Assembly: GCA_030248215.1 (NCBI GenBank)
Contig: JASANG010003894.1
Coordinates: 1-64,000, forward strand
DNA: 64,000 nucleotides
Direction: 5' to 3'
Origin: Enoplolaimus lenunculus
Lineage: Eukaryota > Nematoda > Enoplea > Enoplida > Thoracostomopsidae
Below, piece by piece: positions 24,401 to 33,862 of the stretch. Made by a program: the position numbers and the translations under genes. The notes under the pieces are model-generated. The model did not search any database. It was not told the origin of the DNA and was given only the letters and a program-made list of their open reading frames with translations. Each line of letters begins with the position of its first letter. Positions within the stretch are counted from its first letter, which is position 1.

Positions 24401-27400
24401 GCACTGGCGCAGGCATTAAAGTGCAATAGCAAACGATGTCCGCAAACAACATCAAACATCATTAAGTATATATTCAAGGCCCATGTAAAGATCAGGGGCG
24501 GAACGTTTTTTCTGCGGGACTGCAATAGAGTAAGCTCAAGCTTTAGACTAAATTTTTTGAATAGCTTAGGCTTACGCTTAGAAATATGCACATTCTTACG
24601 CTTAGGCTTAGGCTTAGGAATATGCTTATAATACTGTTCCGCCCCTGTGGCCCGCAAACTAGGTCAACATCAAGTATATATTAAATATCAGCCAGCTCTT
24701 ATTAATAAAATAGCGTATGAACCACGACATATGTAATACAGTATAAAATGAAAATAAACCTCCAAATTAACATGAAACATAACGCTTAAGTGTTTTGGCT
24801 GTGAATATTCCGCTATAAAAAGAAAGTTAGAAGTAAAATTATTTCCAGTTGGTGAAGGATGCTATTGTAAACGTTTAATATTTCTCTAGGAATATAAAGC
24901 AAGTTATATTCTAAAAGCTAGTAACAGGGTCATCTTTCGTGTTTATCTCAAATTTTTCGGAGTATATACGATATATAACCGTTTTTGAATACTATACGCC
25001 TTGAAGATTTTACGATTTACAATTTTTAACCTGTAAAATGTACGCAAAGTTTTATGTTTAAAACCCTGAAGATAACACATAAATTACAATCAACATCCTG
25101 CCAATCTATTGCTTCAATTATATAACTTTACATGACGATGCGAGCGATCGCCGCAACAAACAGCAACACGTTTGATATTTTGTATTTGTAACCTAAAAAC
25201 AAATTGGTTTAGTGATGGGTCATCCACGTTAAAATGATTACGCAAACATGAGCTATTGTCCACCAACTGAAGCCAGGGTTCTAAGTAAAAAATACTGTAG
25301 TTGTTGAGGCAGTATGTATTGATGCGTTGAAGTCAAGTTACCATAGTAGAAACACAGCCTCAGGTAGTGTTTATTTTATCAAAAATTGCACTGCAAAAAA
25401 TATTGAGTCAAATTGTCTCTCTCCGAAATAGGCTCTACGGGACTACACAAACTGAGTCAAATTCGACGCCGCCAGAGTCAAACGTGCAATTTAGTGAGTA
25501 TAATTTGACTCTGACGAAGTCGAATTTGACTCAGTTTATGTAGTCCCGTAGAGCTTATTTCGGAGAAAGTCAATTTGACTCGCCATTTTTTGCAGTGTGC
25601 ATACAATGGTGATGCTTAAAAATTAAGATGACTCTACAAAACCATTAAACGCTTATTACCTAAAATCAAACCTAAGTCACAGCCTATATGGATGGATAAA
25701 GCTAACACGGGCTAGTTAGCGGAGATCAAAAATGATAACAAACGTATTTGCAAATGTGATGAATTATTCCGGTACTACAGATTGAGATAAATTTTAAAAA
25801 CCTGCGCATAATTATGTTAGCAAACAGATTTACTGGCGTTACACAAGGCTAATCATATTCCTAAGTCTAAGCGTAAACTTCAGCGCAACGATAGCTCCAC
25901 AACTAAACCTAAGCCTAAACCTTACGCAAAAAGGTAGTCCAAAGTCTACGAATATTTGGCCAATGTAAAAAACAGGGGCAGTACAATATTATATGCATAT
26001 TCCTAAGCTTAAGTCTACGCCTAAGCCTAAGTATAAGAATGAGCATATTCCTAAGCCTAAGCCTAAGCCAAGCAAAAAAATTAGTCTAAAGCTTAAGCTT
26101 ATTCTTTTTCTAGTTTCACAGAAAAACGTTCCACCCCTGATCTTTACATGGGCCGAATATTTCATCGCAGTTATGATTTCAATGAGATTCCTCCTACCCG
26201 ATGCAGTTGTCGTAGTTGCAACAACTTTTTTAGTTGTAGTCGTAGGTTTCGGCGTAGTTGTAGTAGTTGTAGTTGTTGTTGTGGTTGTTGTGGTTGTCGT
26301 TGTAGTTGTAGGTGTCGTAGTTGTTGTTGTTGGAGTTGTTGTTGTGCTCGGTGGATTAGTGCAATCGTTGCCGTTGCTTGAAGTTCCGTCTGACGAACTG
26401 GGACTTTCGTCCGAAAAATCCGGCGTCGTTCCATTGATCATTGCTGTGGTGCTTGCTCCTGAAATGTGCACGCATTGCTGTAACGGCCTGCCTACTAAGC
26501 CTAAGCCTAAACCTAAGCTTCTAAGCCTAAACATAAACGTAAGCCTAATCGTAAGCCTTAGCTTAAACCCAAATTTAAGATTTCTAGTCTCTAAAGCTCC
26601 CAGTCCCACTCTCAGTGGACAGGTGCCTATAATTAACATGCGTCGAATTTCTATTAAAATCCAGAGGCATGGTTGAGCCCCCGCTGGCTTTAAATAGTTT
26701 GCATTTGAAAGACGATTTCACAAAAGCTTTGCTTGACCTTTGAAATCAAGCCAAATAAGATATAAATTTTTACAGCTTGAAGCGCTAGTGATTTTTGACT
26801 GAAACTAAAACCGTATCCCCAACGTTTGAGACTGGTGTTATAGGCAGCAACCAAGAGCGCGGAGCTCACATACACTTGGACGCAATATATAATGGCAGAA
26901 GAAACGTCGCGACGGGTACCGAGAGAGACGCTAAATGCAATTTTAATACATTTGCAAGGGGGAACTTTATTATTTTTTAAAGAAATTTTTAGTGCTATGT
27001 TATATATTCATAATTTTTTTATTTAAAAATTAAAGGAGTCGATTTTTTTGATCACCGTTCGCTTCGTCATTACAAGGAGAAGGAACTTGTAGTTCTACGA
27101 GAGTTGGTGGCGTAGATGTTCACGAATATTCTACGATCATTGCAGAAACTATTATTGGTTGCAGGCCGTTGATTTATATTATTTATGGATTTGTTATCAT
27201 AGAATCAAGCTCCAGCAATCAAACTCAGCTTTAAAACGAACTCTCGCGGTGGAATATAAAAGACTTGATGCAAAAAAGCGCTAGCTTCTCGCTCGCTTCG
27301 CTTGCCAGGTGTCTGCAATTTAATTCTCGCTAATATTTAATCGTCCTAGTGGCTGGAGTTTAAACACCTACGCATTTCAAACTACAAACAGAACTCAGAA

Positions 27401-30400
27401 GACGCGTTTAAAAAAGACTACCAGTTGAAGCTATATGTACAAATTTTTTATAGAACAATTTATTTTTGAAGTATTTTCAAAAACATTGTTTATTTTAGCT
27501 CTGGAACGCCGCCCAAAATACGTATGTGGAGCGTTCCAGCTTTATGAACATAGAGATGAGCCATTTCGTATAAATGCTCACTTCGTATGATTCCAGTCAC
27601 ATTGCCGGCTTCGTTATGAAGTGGTGCCAGTGTAGTTTTCAAATAACAAACACCAAGCGGATACGCTTGTTGATCACCGCTTTGCATTGACCAAGTCCAT
27701 CCGACACACGGCATGTACAGCTCACACTTTGTACAACAATCTTGCCACGGAACGTTTAGCGCTGGCGTTCCTGTGTATCCGACGATTCCTTTGTCTTGGT
27801 AAACGTCACAGTCAGCTGAATATGAAACAAATATTCAAACGGTACATTTAACCCCTTCTCAAATAGAGTATATACTATCGCGCGAAAAGCTATTGTAGTC
27901 AAGCGCTAAAGGTATACAATTCCTATCCGAAGGTCCAAGGTTTGACTTGGAATCATAGCTTGAAATTGGAGTCCCTGAGACAAGTATAGCGCCAATTTTG
28001 AATGTAAGCTCATGTTTGGTCATGGGCGTAGCCAGGATTTTTGTTTGGGGGGCACGCAAATACTTTAATAGTGTGTTAATCAACTTTCATCAGTTAGCAA
28101 GTGCAGTAAGGTGCAAACCGGAACTGGATTACACCGGAATTGGAATCAAAGCTACAAATTTTGTGACAAGAAACAAATATATTAATTTAAGGTATCTGTT
28201 AATTGCTGGCAACAATTTTTAAAAACGCCGCACCAACATATTGGCATTCTGTTGGTTCTGTAAATCTGAACTACAATCAATTATTGTTTTATTTTCAAAA
28301 TTAAACGGTAGTTTGATTGTTAAGATGTTGAGATCGAGAGAATTTATATGCAACCAATTTTTATGATTAAATAAAAACTGAAAAATTCCGATTTTTTTAA
28401 TCGGAATTCTAAAAGCCGAAGACAAGCTTAGGCTAAGCCTAAGCAAAAAACATTCTTAACATTTAAGCCTGCTCTACTACCGGGGCACCATTAAAGGTAC
28501 CATGGGCTGATGTTTGTACGATTAAGCTTAAGTATATTTGAATGTGGTTCTTTCTTCTTGGAACGTCAAACGTCTCATCTATATATGTTGTAGCCCAAGC
28601 CGTAATTCAGCCCAATTCCTAATTGGGCTAGTCCAGCGCGTAATTACGATTTGGGCTAGTCAATGGTGTCCCAATTCGGAATTGGGCTAGTCCAGCCCGG
28701 AATTACAACTTGGGCTAGCCCAAGGCGTAATTCTTCCTCTGCTACAAGTGTACGCCTTGCCATTGCTTGCTACCTTAATGTATACTCAAAGACGTCTAGC
28801 TTGTATGAATACTCTTGTCGGATTGGCTGAATAATCGCTAAGTACCTACCTGTTGGCAACCAAGCAGTTTGTTTTACTAAGCTAATTTGTCGCTATCAAG
28901 TAACCAATCAGAATACGCATAGCTTAATCGGATATGATTCCGCCTTGGGCTAGCCCAAGTCGTAGTTCCGGTTTGGACTAGTACAATTTGGAATTGGGCT
29001 GACTTATGACTTGGGCAACGGCATGTGTAGTTCGAGGGAAAGGTGATATTCGATATAATCTCTGCTGCAGTGGTTTAATTCGGATGGAGACAAACCAATT
29101 CAACTCATTCACAGGGCCGGTGTTAAGATAGTCGGACCCCCAAACAGGTTCAAGAGGCCCTCAATAAAATGTTTTACAATTCTATAAGTTCGTGATCGAA
29201 AAAATTTTAGTTTGTCCAAATGGGGTCTCCCAAGGGTCGCCTCCCCAATTTGGGGTTTGGGGAGCGCTTCCGCCGACAATGCTAATTCAGGTGGTCAACT
29301 CGAGTATTTACAAGTCAGCAGCAATCTCCTAAACCAAATGTTTCTGTTATCCGAAATAGAAATTTTACGGCCGGATAAATAAACGGTAAAATTTGCCGGA
29401 TATCGGGATATGAAAAGATATACGATGCTCATCACTACCTAACATAGTTTAAAGATGTTATTTAATGCGTTTTTATATGAAAAATCACTCTTACCTGACC
29501 CAGGATAATGCAACGAATTGCTTTTATTTGTAAGCAGCGATATTCAATGAAACTCACAATACTGTGCACGTGTTGGTTATACAACAGTTTTTTTATCAAA
29601 ATACACGATACAAAAACCGTTGTTACACGCAACAACGCATGAGAAAATAAATTTTGGTACAATGTCGCAGGCCAAGGCTGCTATTAAAGATGCAGACAAA
29701 TCAGATTTGATTTATTTGAACAATTGCAGTACCGTTATACCAATCAGCGTTGGTTTTACATCACTGTTGTTTTGCTATCTCTTGGCCTAGACGAATCTGC
29801 TACTCTCCCTCTGGCAACGCCCTTGAGTTTGGACAATGTTTGAGCTGAAGCTTGATATTTGGTTTTTAGAAACTAGAAAATTAACTTATTACTACAGCTC
29901 ATTTCTTATATTTTATGATATCGCAATTCTATTTTCACATTGCTACGAATGATAGGTGGCACCTTACAATATGCCGTAGTAGTGGTTGTGGTAACTGTGG
30001 TTGTTGGTGTTGTAGTCGCCAACGTTGTGGTCGGTTCTAAAAGTTTAAAATAAAAATTTTCAAATGTAACTAAAAGCGTTTTGAAACTTAAATTTAGACA
30101 GAATTTTTGGTTTTAAGCAGTTATATAACGGCGTGTTGATTAAAATCTACACCAATATCAGCGGATTTCTCATACTAAGGAACCGTGTAAAAATAAAACA
30201 CTGGTCTAAACGGATTTCACGTGTCAAACACCGTCTTTTGAAGCGCTATATTAGCATTAATATAAACGCTCTAAACGCGAAAAGCGTTTTGTATTTTTGA
30301 TACTATTACTAATAGGTAGCTGATTGGGTATTAAAATCATACATGCTTAGGTGTTATAGCTTGAGCTGGAACACATTCTTAAGCTGCTGTTCATGATAAA

Positions 30401-30888
30401 GCATCTTTGTATAACAGCCGTTAGAAACAACTGAGATATATCTCAAAACTTAAGGCTAATATCACTTTGAGTGCTGCGATTGTAGATGAAGCATATCCCT
30501 AAGCGTAAGCCAAAGCCTAAACGTTGAAAAAAAGTGTATTGCTAAGCCTAAGCCTGTGCAAAAAATATAGTCCAACATCTAAGCCAACCGTTTTACTGCC
30601 GCATCAAAAAATGGGACGGCCTTAAAACTAAACATAGGCCGTACTTACGATTTAGATACCCAGTAATATAGTTACGCGCAGGCGGCATTGTTACCGTTGA
30701 CACGGTTTGATTTTTTAAAAAACAAATCCCGAACGAAAAATTTGACGAGCTCGTATCGGTCCAAGTCCACGCAACGCATCCTGGTGAAAATATTTCACAC
30801 AAATCACAACATTCAGACGCTTGTTTGTAGATGACTGAGAAATAATTGCCACCAGGCATATCGACGTTTGGATATTCGCCACATTGTG
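18486..30888 (-). CDS. modular PAN/Apple-like, Thr-rich secreted or surface protein (5' end missing)
   Basis: Nine consecutive minus-strand exons, every one in symmetric phase 1-1: PAN-1 (240 nt), Thr linker (69), PAN-2 (234), Thr-rich stalk (261), PAN-3 (240), two copies of a 51-nt Thr/Ala exon, PAN-4 (234) and PAN-5 (240 or longer). Each PAN-like module has six cysteines in one pattern: an early C, a CCxxC core (ECCDLCE, DCCTKCE, ECCSLCD, DCCSLCS), GC or PC before an aromatic stretch (GCVGYTW, GCVAWTW) and a late C before F/Y-hydrophobic-K or similar. PAN/Apple folds bind protein or carbohydrate outside the cell; Thr-rich linkers are normally O-glycosylated. No signal-peptide exon was found upstream of 30888. 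At the 3' side PAN-5 either splices at a GTCAGT donor (18646) or runs on to TAA at 18488-18486. The family assignment rests on the cysteine pattern, not on a search. Confidence 0.8.
18647..18886 (-). CDS. PAN-5 exon
   Basis: Acceptor TTCAG; encodes IKCSTNADKMLAGTDTSFNA, DECCDLCELIMGCVGYTWD and GQCIFKTDITNSS. If it splices at GTCAGT it is 240 nt, phase 1-1 like its siblings. Without that splice the frame stays open to TAA at 18488-18486, adding about 54 residues with no PAN features. Confidence 0.8.
19060..19310. mobile_element. foldback element rich in GAGTTGA/TCAACTC
   Basis: Many inverted words (TGAGTTGATT, AATCAACTCA) between about 19120 and 19280. Outer borders uncertain. Confidence 0.5.
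19957..20190 (-). CDS. PAN-4 exon
   Basis: 234-nt phase 1-1 exon, acceptor TTACAG, donor GTATAT (weak). It encodes STCNANTGSVAAGTT, GDCCSLCSMITGCVGYDYT and GECRFYTNVTG. It resembles PAN-5 most closely (both have SFNAV before the CC core). Confidence 0.82.
20273..20440. mobile_element. TTAGGC-type MITE, right end missing
   Basis: GCATAGATGAGGGACGTAAC followed by TAAGCC words; the expected right end is not visible. Confidence 0.6.
20610..20660 (-). CDS. duplicated 51-nt Thr/Ala exon, copy A
   Basis: Same length, phase and peptide as copy B with only synonymous differences visible. A hAT-like MITE (20721-21052) lies exactly between the two duplicated segments. Confidence 0.72.
20721..21052. 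mobile_element. hAT-like MITE with GATTCGG arrays between duplicated exons
   Basis: Left end CAGGGTGGCAAC, then TTCGATTCGGATTCGG; the right part repeats GATTCGGATTCGG. Flanking octamers ACTTGAAC and ATCTGAAC match at six of eight bases. Confidence 0.62.
21083..21133 (-). CDS. duplicated 51-nt Thr/Ala exon, copy B
   Basis: 51-nt phase 1-1 exon (acceptor TTCAG, donor GTAAGT) encoding FTTTAAAGVTVAATTA. It is nearly identical to copy A at 20610-20660, and the similarity continues into the flanking introns. Confidence 0.72.
21998..22237 (-). CDS. PAN-3 exon
   Basis: 240-nt phase 1-1 exon, acceptor TTCCAG, donor GTAAGA. It encodes CTIYQNCNITASNYLI, TECCSLCDYVSANCKAWVW, MGTCYLKSAH and KLSCAV. It has extra cysteines near both ends compared with the other modules. 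Confidence 0.83.
22255..22515. mobile_element. two head-to-head GCCCGTAGCCA MITEs
   Basis: A minus-orientation copy (22255 to about 22380, CGGCCCTGTAGCC start) is followed at once by a plus-orientation copy starting CAGACCCGTAGCC at 22383. Both have lost their outer right ends. Confidence 0.65.
22520..22619. mobile_element. TTAGGC-type MITE fragment
   Basis: CTTAGG words ending GGCCTTCAAAGTAACATTGG. Confidence 0.55.
23243..23427. mobile_element. small palindromic element
   Basis: AAGTTTTGCAGCGAGAACTC at the left pairs with GAGTTCTCGCTGTTAAAACT at the right; the inner AAACTTGC/GCAAGTTT words are also inverted. Confidence 0.6.
23495..23615. mobile_element. TTAGGC-type MITE fragment
   Basis: Left end GAGCCAATGTATAGAGC, then TAAGCCTAAGCC words; right end absent. 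Similar shorter fragments lie at 4440-4520, 19330-19440, 21385-21470, 26490-26580, 28425-28470, 32440-32515, 33735-33845, 37680-37830, 60090-60150, 60670-60730, 62660-62830 and 63725-63752. Confidence 0.6.
23830..24045. mobile_element. foldback-like element rich in AAGTATTTCTG
   Basis: AAGTATTTCTGTTATAACAG at the left and AGAAAATACTTTTCTG, CAGAAATACTT at the right give inverted arms. Borders approximate. Confidence 0.45.
24478..24650. mobile_element. hAT-like MITE with TTAGGC arrays
   Basis: Starts GGCCCATGTAAAGATCAGGG; inner inverted pair CAGGGGCGGAAC and GTTCCGCCCCTG; several consecutive CTTAGG words before the right end. Confidence 0.82.
25389..25597. mobile_element. foldback element with CACTGCAAAAAAT ends
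   Basis: Two arms of about 95 bp (CACTGCAAAAAATATTGAGT; CTACGGGACTACACAAACTG) recur as the reverse complement on the right, ending TTTTTTGCAGTG. Confidence 0.8.
25958..26154. mobile_element. hAT-like MITE with TTAGGC arrays, complete copy
   Basis: Perfect 8-bp target duplication GAATATTT (25950-25957, 26155-26162). Begins GGCCAATGTAAAAAACAGGG, ends CCCCTGATCTTTACATGGGCC split as CCCCTGATC and TTTACATGGGCC. It was inserted at or near a second, partial copy (about 25838-25950) and ends about 40 bp from the stalk-exon donor. Confidence 0.88.
26198..26458 (-). CDS. Thr-rich mucin-like stalk exon
   Basis: 261-nt phase 1-1 exon, acceptor TTTCAG, donor GTAGGA. An acidic Ser-rich start (PDFSDESPSSSDG, then a single Cys in NDCTNPP) leads into about 30 threonines broken by Pro, then PKPTTTTKKVVATTTT. 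The threonine codons mix ACA and ACT with some ACG and ACC, so this is maintained coding repeat rather than a pure microsatellite. Confidence 0.75.
27582..27815 (-). CDS. PAN-2 exon
   Basis: 234-nt phase 1-1 exon, donor GTGAGC. It encodes DCDVYQDKGIVGYTG, QDCCTKCELYMPCVGWTWS and LGVCYLKTTL; the six-cysteine pattern is complete. Confidence 0.85.
27848..27985 (+). mobile_element. truncated relative of the TTAA/tRNA-like MITE
   Basis: Starts TTTAACCCCTTCTCAAATAG and contains AGCTATTGTAGTC and a degraded box B. The right end is lost. It lies in the intron upstream of PAN-2. Confidence 0.55.
28107..28411. mobile_element. hAT-like TCGGAA-type MITE, relative of 53547-53947
   Basis: Starts TAAGGTGCAAACCGGAACTG, contains CTACAAATTTTGTGAC, ends TTTAATCGGAATTC; both outer ends are eroded. 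Confidence 0.6.
28589..29020. mobile_element. foldback element rich in TTGGGCTAGCCCAA
   Basis: The left end GTAGCCCAAGCCGTAATTC and right end ATGACTTGGGCAAC are inverted; GGAATTGGGCTAGTCC and CTTGGGCTAGCCCAAG recur in the arms. Confidence 0.65.
29345..29437. mobile_element. CCGGATATC-type MITE fragment
   Basis: GGCCGGATAAATAAACGG and TTGCCGGATATCGGGATATG, ending GATGCTCATCACTA. A related fragment is at 45889-46012 (AACATCCGGATATG). Confidence 0.5.
29650..29805. mobile_element. GTCGTAGGCCAA foldback element, partial
   Basis: Shares TCAGATTTGATT and CCAATCAGCGTTGGTTTTAC with the complete copy at 32870-33162; ends eroded. Confidence 0.5.
29968..30036 (-). CDS. short Thr-rich linker exon
   Basis: 69-nt phase 1-1 exon (acceptor TTTTAG, donor GTAAGG) encoding an almost pure Thr/Pro/Ala stretch beginning PTTTLATTTPTTT. 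Likely an O-glycosylated spacer between PAN-1 and PAN-2. Confidence 0.7.
30454..30640. mobile_element. hAT-like MITE with TTAGGC arrays beside the PAN-1 donor
   Basis: Left end GGCTAATATCACTTTGAG, right end CGGCCTTAAAACTAAACATA then GGCC. The next eight bases, GTACTTAC, contain the PAN-1 splice donor on the minus strand. Confidence 0.72.
30649..30888 (-). CDS. PAN-1 exon
   Basis: 240-nt phase 1-1 exon between acceptor TTACAG and donor GTAAGT. It encodes QCGEYPNVDMPGGNYF, ASECCDLCEIFSPGCVAWTW and GICFLKNQTV; six cysteines. A TTAGGC-type MITE (30454-30640) ends two bases beyond the donor hexamer. Confidence 0.85.
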
Positions 30889-31019
30889 CTGTAAAAGTTT
30901 AGAAAACAACAAATTAAAAATTGTTTCTTTAGATGTCAAACTGTGTCAAAGTGTTACGATCTTTTATGCCCATAGCGGCTGATTCGAAAGGAACGCCAAC
31001 TACCCTTATTGCCAATTTA

Positions 31020-31905
31020 ATTGTTGGGTTATAGTTTATTTTTTTTTTTATTATTATTTTTATATAAAAAATATGAGGAGTAGTAAGAGAATATATATAT
31101 ATACGCTACATATACATATATAGATTTATTTTATGTATATTTTTTACGTTTTGTAGAAAGTTTTTTTTGTTGTACGAGTATTGTTAGAAGAGAACATATG
31201 ACAGTGATGTTGGGTGATATATATTGATGTTTTGAGTTTAGTGTTTCGTGTTTTTCTCTTGTGTTTGATTTTGTGAGCATTTTATTTTAATATTAATTTG
31301 TGGGGCTTACTTATAGTTATTATGGATTGTTCTTCTTATTCTGTTCGTGCTTAAAAAAGTTATTAAGTATTATTTTTATGTATTTTTTTTCTATTTTGTA
31401 TTTGATAGTATCTATCGGGGATATGTAATTTGTTTTTTTTGATTATAAGGTTCTTATAGTTTATCACCATACTTACATGCGACTTTTTATATTCACCTTA
31501 TTTCACTTTCCATATGACGGCGTTGGTGTACTGGCTACAAGACTTATTTTTTATTTATTTTTCTTAAATAATTCTATAATATATTTTAAAAGATTTCGAA
31601 GCAACAGAATTGATTATTTGAATCGTTTTTATACTTTCATTATATTTTACTGACAACGTTTATTCTAGTCTCTTTTTATATATTATATTCGTTCATAAGC
31701 GTACTCTCTTTAAGAGTATATAATTCAACTAGCACATATACCAACACATAAAAATTTTACGCAATAAATTTTATCTTACATTTTCAAAAATATCTAACAT
31801 TGTACTACATTGTCTTGCAAATTACAGTGAGCTTTCTTTACGTCTAACCCTATCTATCACTTCTTAACACAGTGGCTGACGAGGACTGAAAAAAAAAAAA
31901 AAAAA
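31020..31905. other. composition anomaly ending in an A17 tract
   Basis: About 31080-31460 is strongly T- and G-biased with little C, unlike its surroundings. The block ends with GGACTG and about 17 A residues (31889-31905). It may be an A-tailed retrocopy or a transcribed UTR-like sequence. No reading frame, and no flanking duplication that I could find. Confidence 0.35.
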
Positions 31906-32869
31906 CTTCTCAAGCCAGTTAAAGGAGGAGAGCACCCTGAGATAAGCCAAAACTAACGCTAGTTGTGTTGTCTACATATGTAGACCGTTGGGCTGATTAA
32001 GGTGAAAATTTTGCCGGGCCGTTGAGGGTTAAAATAGAACATTGTGATATAAAATCGGTTAACTTCAACACTGGCTTCGCTTGTGTGGTTCGCATAATGT
32101 CTTTTGCTGGACACTAGTGCCTAGTCATCTAGAGGTGTGGCATTTCCCAACAGGAATCAATATCAAAACTAATAAAATTTTCTATTAAGGTTTAGTACAA
32201 AAATGTCGTTTTGCTTCTGCTTGAGAGTTTTTGTATTAATTACAGAGTGACCTCATAGATCAGAAATTTCTGCATCCACCACTGTCATGGTTGCGCTATA
32301 CTTTACTTAGCCGGACATCGCATTTTTCATGAAGCTGTCTAAAAGGTTTCGTTAACATTTGACTGATAAATCTATTTTATAGGTATAGAATTCGTAAATT
32401 ACAAACATATTTGTAACCTTAGCCGTTAGTTTGAGTCTATTAGCCTATGAATAAATCTAAGCAAGCGTAATCCTAAGCGTAATCCTAACTTTAAGTTCAA
32501 GCCTAAGCATAATGATGGGCGACGAATTATCGAGTCGAAAATATTTCGGATTACAAGTTGTCAGGCGGCGAGTTGTCGGGCGACGAAGTGTCGTGCTATT
32601 ACATGCATAACGGCCCTTTGACTCAATGTGAAATTGTAATATCTTGATGCATTTCGCAGAATATACTAAAAATCAAACATGTAAACAAACCTGATTCTGA
32701 ATATCGTAACAATGACAAAATCGCAGAAACAATAACACAGCACTTTAGCGTTAACGAAAACATATTGAATGTATCAAATTTGAGATCTTACGTTTTAAAA
32801 GGTACACAGATATATACACCTAATCAAAAGGCTACAGCTTATAAACGTTGCAATCATTTTGAAATAAAT

Positions 32870-33162
32870 GTCGTAGGCCAATCTGCTAATCAGGCCAATT
32901 ACTAATTGGCCTGGGCCAATCTGCTATTTTGCGTAATTGCTGTTTGGCCTAGGCTAAACTGCTATTGATCTTATAGACCAATCAGATTTGATTATTTGGA
33001 CAGCCGCAATACCGTAAACCAACCAGCGTTGGTATTACATCACTGTTGTTTTGCGAAATGTCACATTCGCTATTTGGCCTAAGCCAAACTGCTATTAACT
33101 CCGAATAACAGATTGGCCTAGGCCAATTGGTAACTGGCCTGAATAGCAGATTAGCCTACGAC
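32870..33162. mobile_element. GTCGTAGGCCAA foldback element, complete
   Basis: Ends GTCGTAGGCCAATCTGCTA and CAGATTAGCCTACGAC; dense GGCC, TTGGCCTA words in inverted pairs; ATAAAT on both flanks. A decayed third copy lies at 57654-57826. Confidence 0.72.
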
Positions 33163-33862
33163 ATAAATATAAACTAGTCAACCTGGTTACAATATTTGCA
33201 ACCCTACTTTGTTATGAAACCCGTTGAAACAATATGCATATATATCTTAACATAATATACGCATAAACTAATGGTACTTTATCTTACAGAACAGTGTATA
33301 AACAAAATCTGAGCAATTTTCTATTTTAGAGCTTTGAGAAAATTTTATTAATCATTGAAACACGTTAGTGTTTACAATATATGTTTTAAGCAGCGAGAAT
33401 GCACGCTTTTTGAAAGTTTTGCAGAATGTTCTCTGCAGGAAAGCAGAGCTGGAATGAGGTAACTTGCATATAGAATATCCTAATTAGCCGCTTCGACACC
33501 ATACACAAATTGAACAGCTAAACGTCTCATTTAAGTTGTTATTAAAAGTTTGATTTTTGCAATTTTTTGAAAAAATTGTATTACAAATATGTAATTACCA
33601 TAGCTAGTCGATATTATTGTGTGATGCTAATGACACCGTGCGATAGATTACGTGTCCTTCCGATGTTTGTTCTACTGAAATTTCTAACTAAGACAGTAAT
33701 ATTTTGTAATAACCTCCCATGCATTATAGCTTAGAACAGGCTGCTTTTGGTGGATTGCAATGGAGCAAGTGTACGCTTTAGACATATTTTGTTTAAGCTT
33801 AGGCGTACGCTTAGGAGTAGTCTTAGCATAAAACCTCACCGTATCCCATGTAAAAGAAAGAA

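Noticed and set aside
24540-24640. True interstitial telomere array
   Set aside because: The hexamers are degenerate and lie inside elements with transposon ends and, in sister copies, 8-bp duplications.
25993-26676. Val-rich and Cys/Arg-rich plus-strand frames
   Set aside because: They are antisense shadows of the Thr-rich PAN-gene exon.
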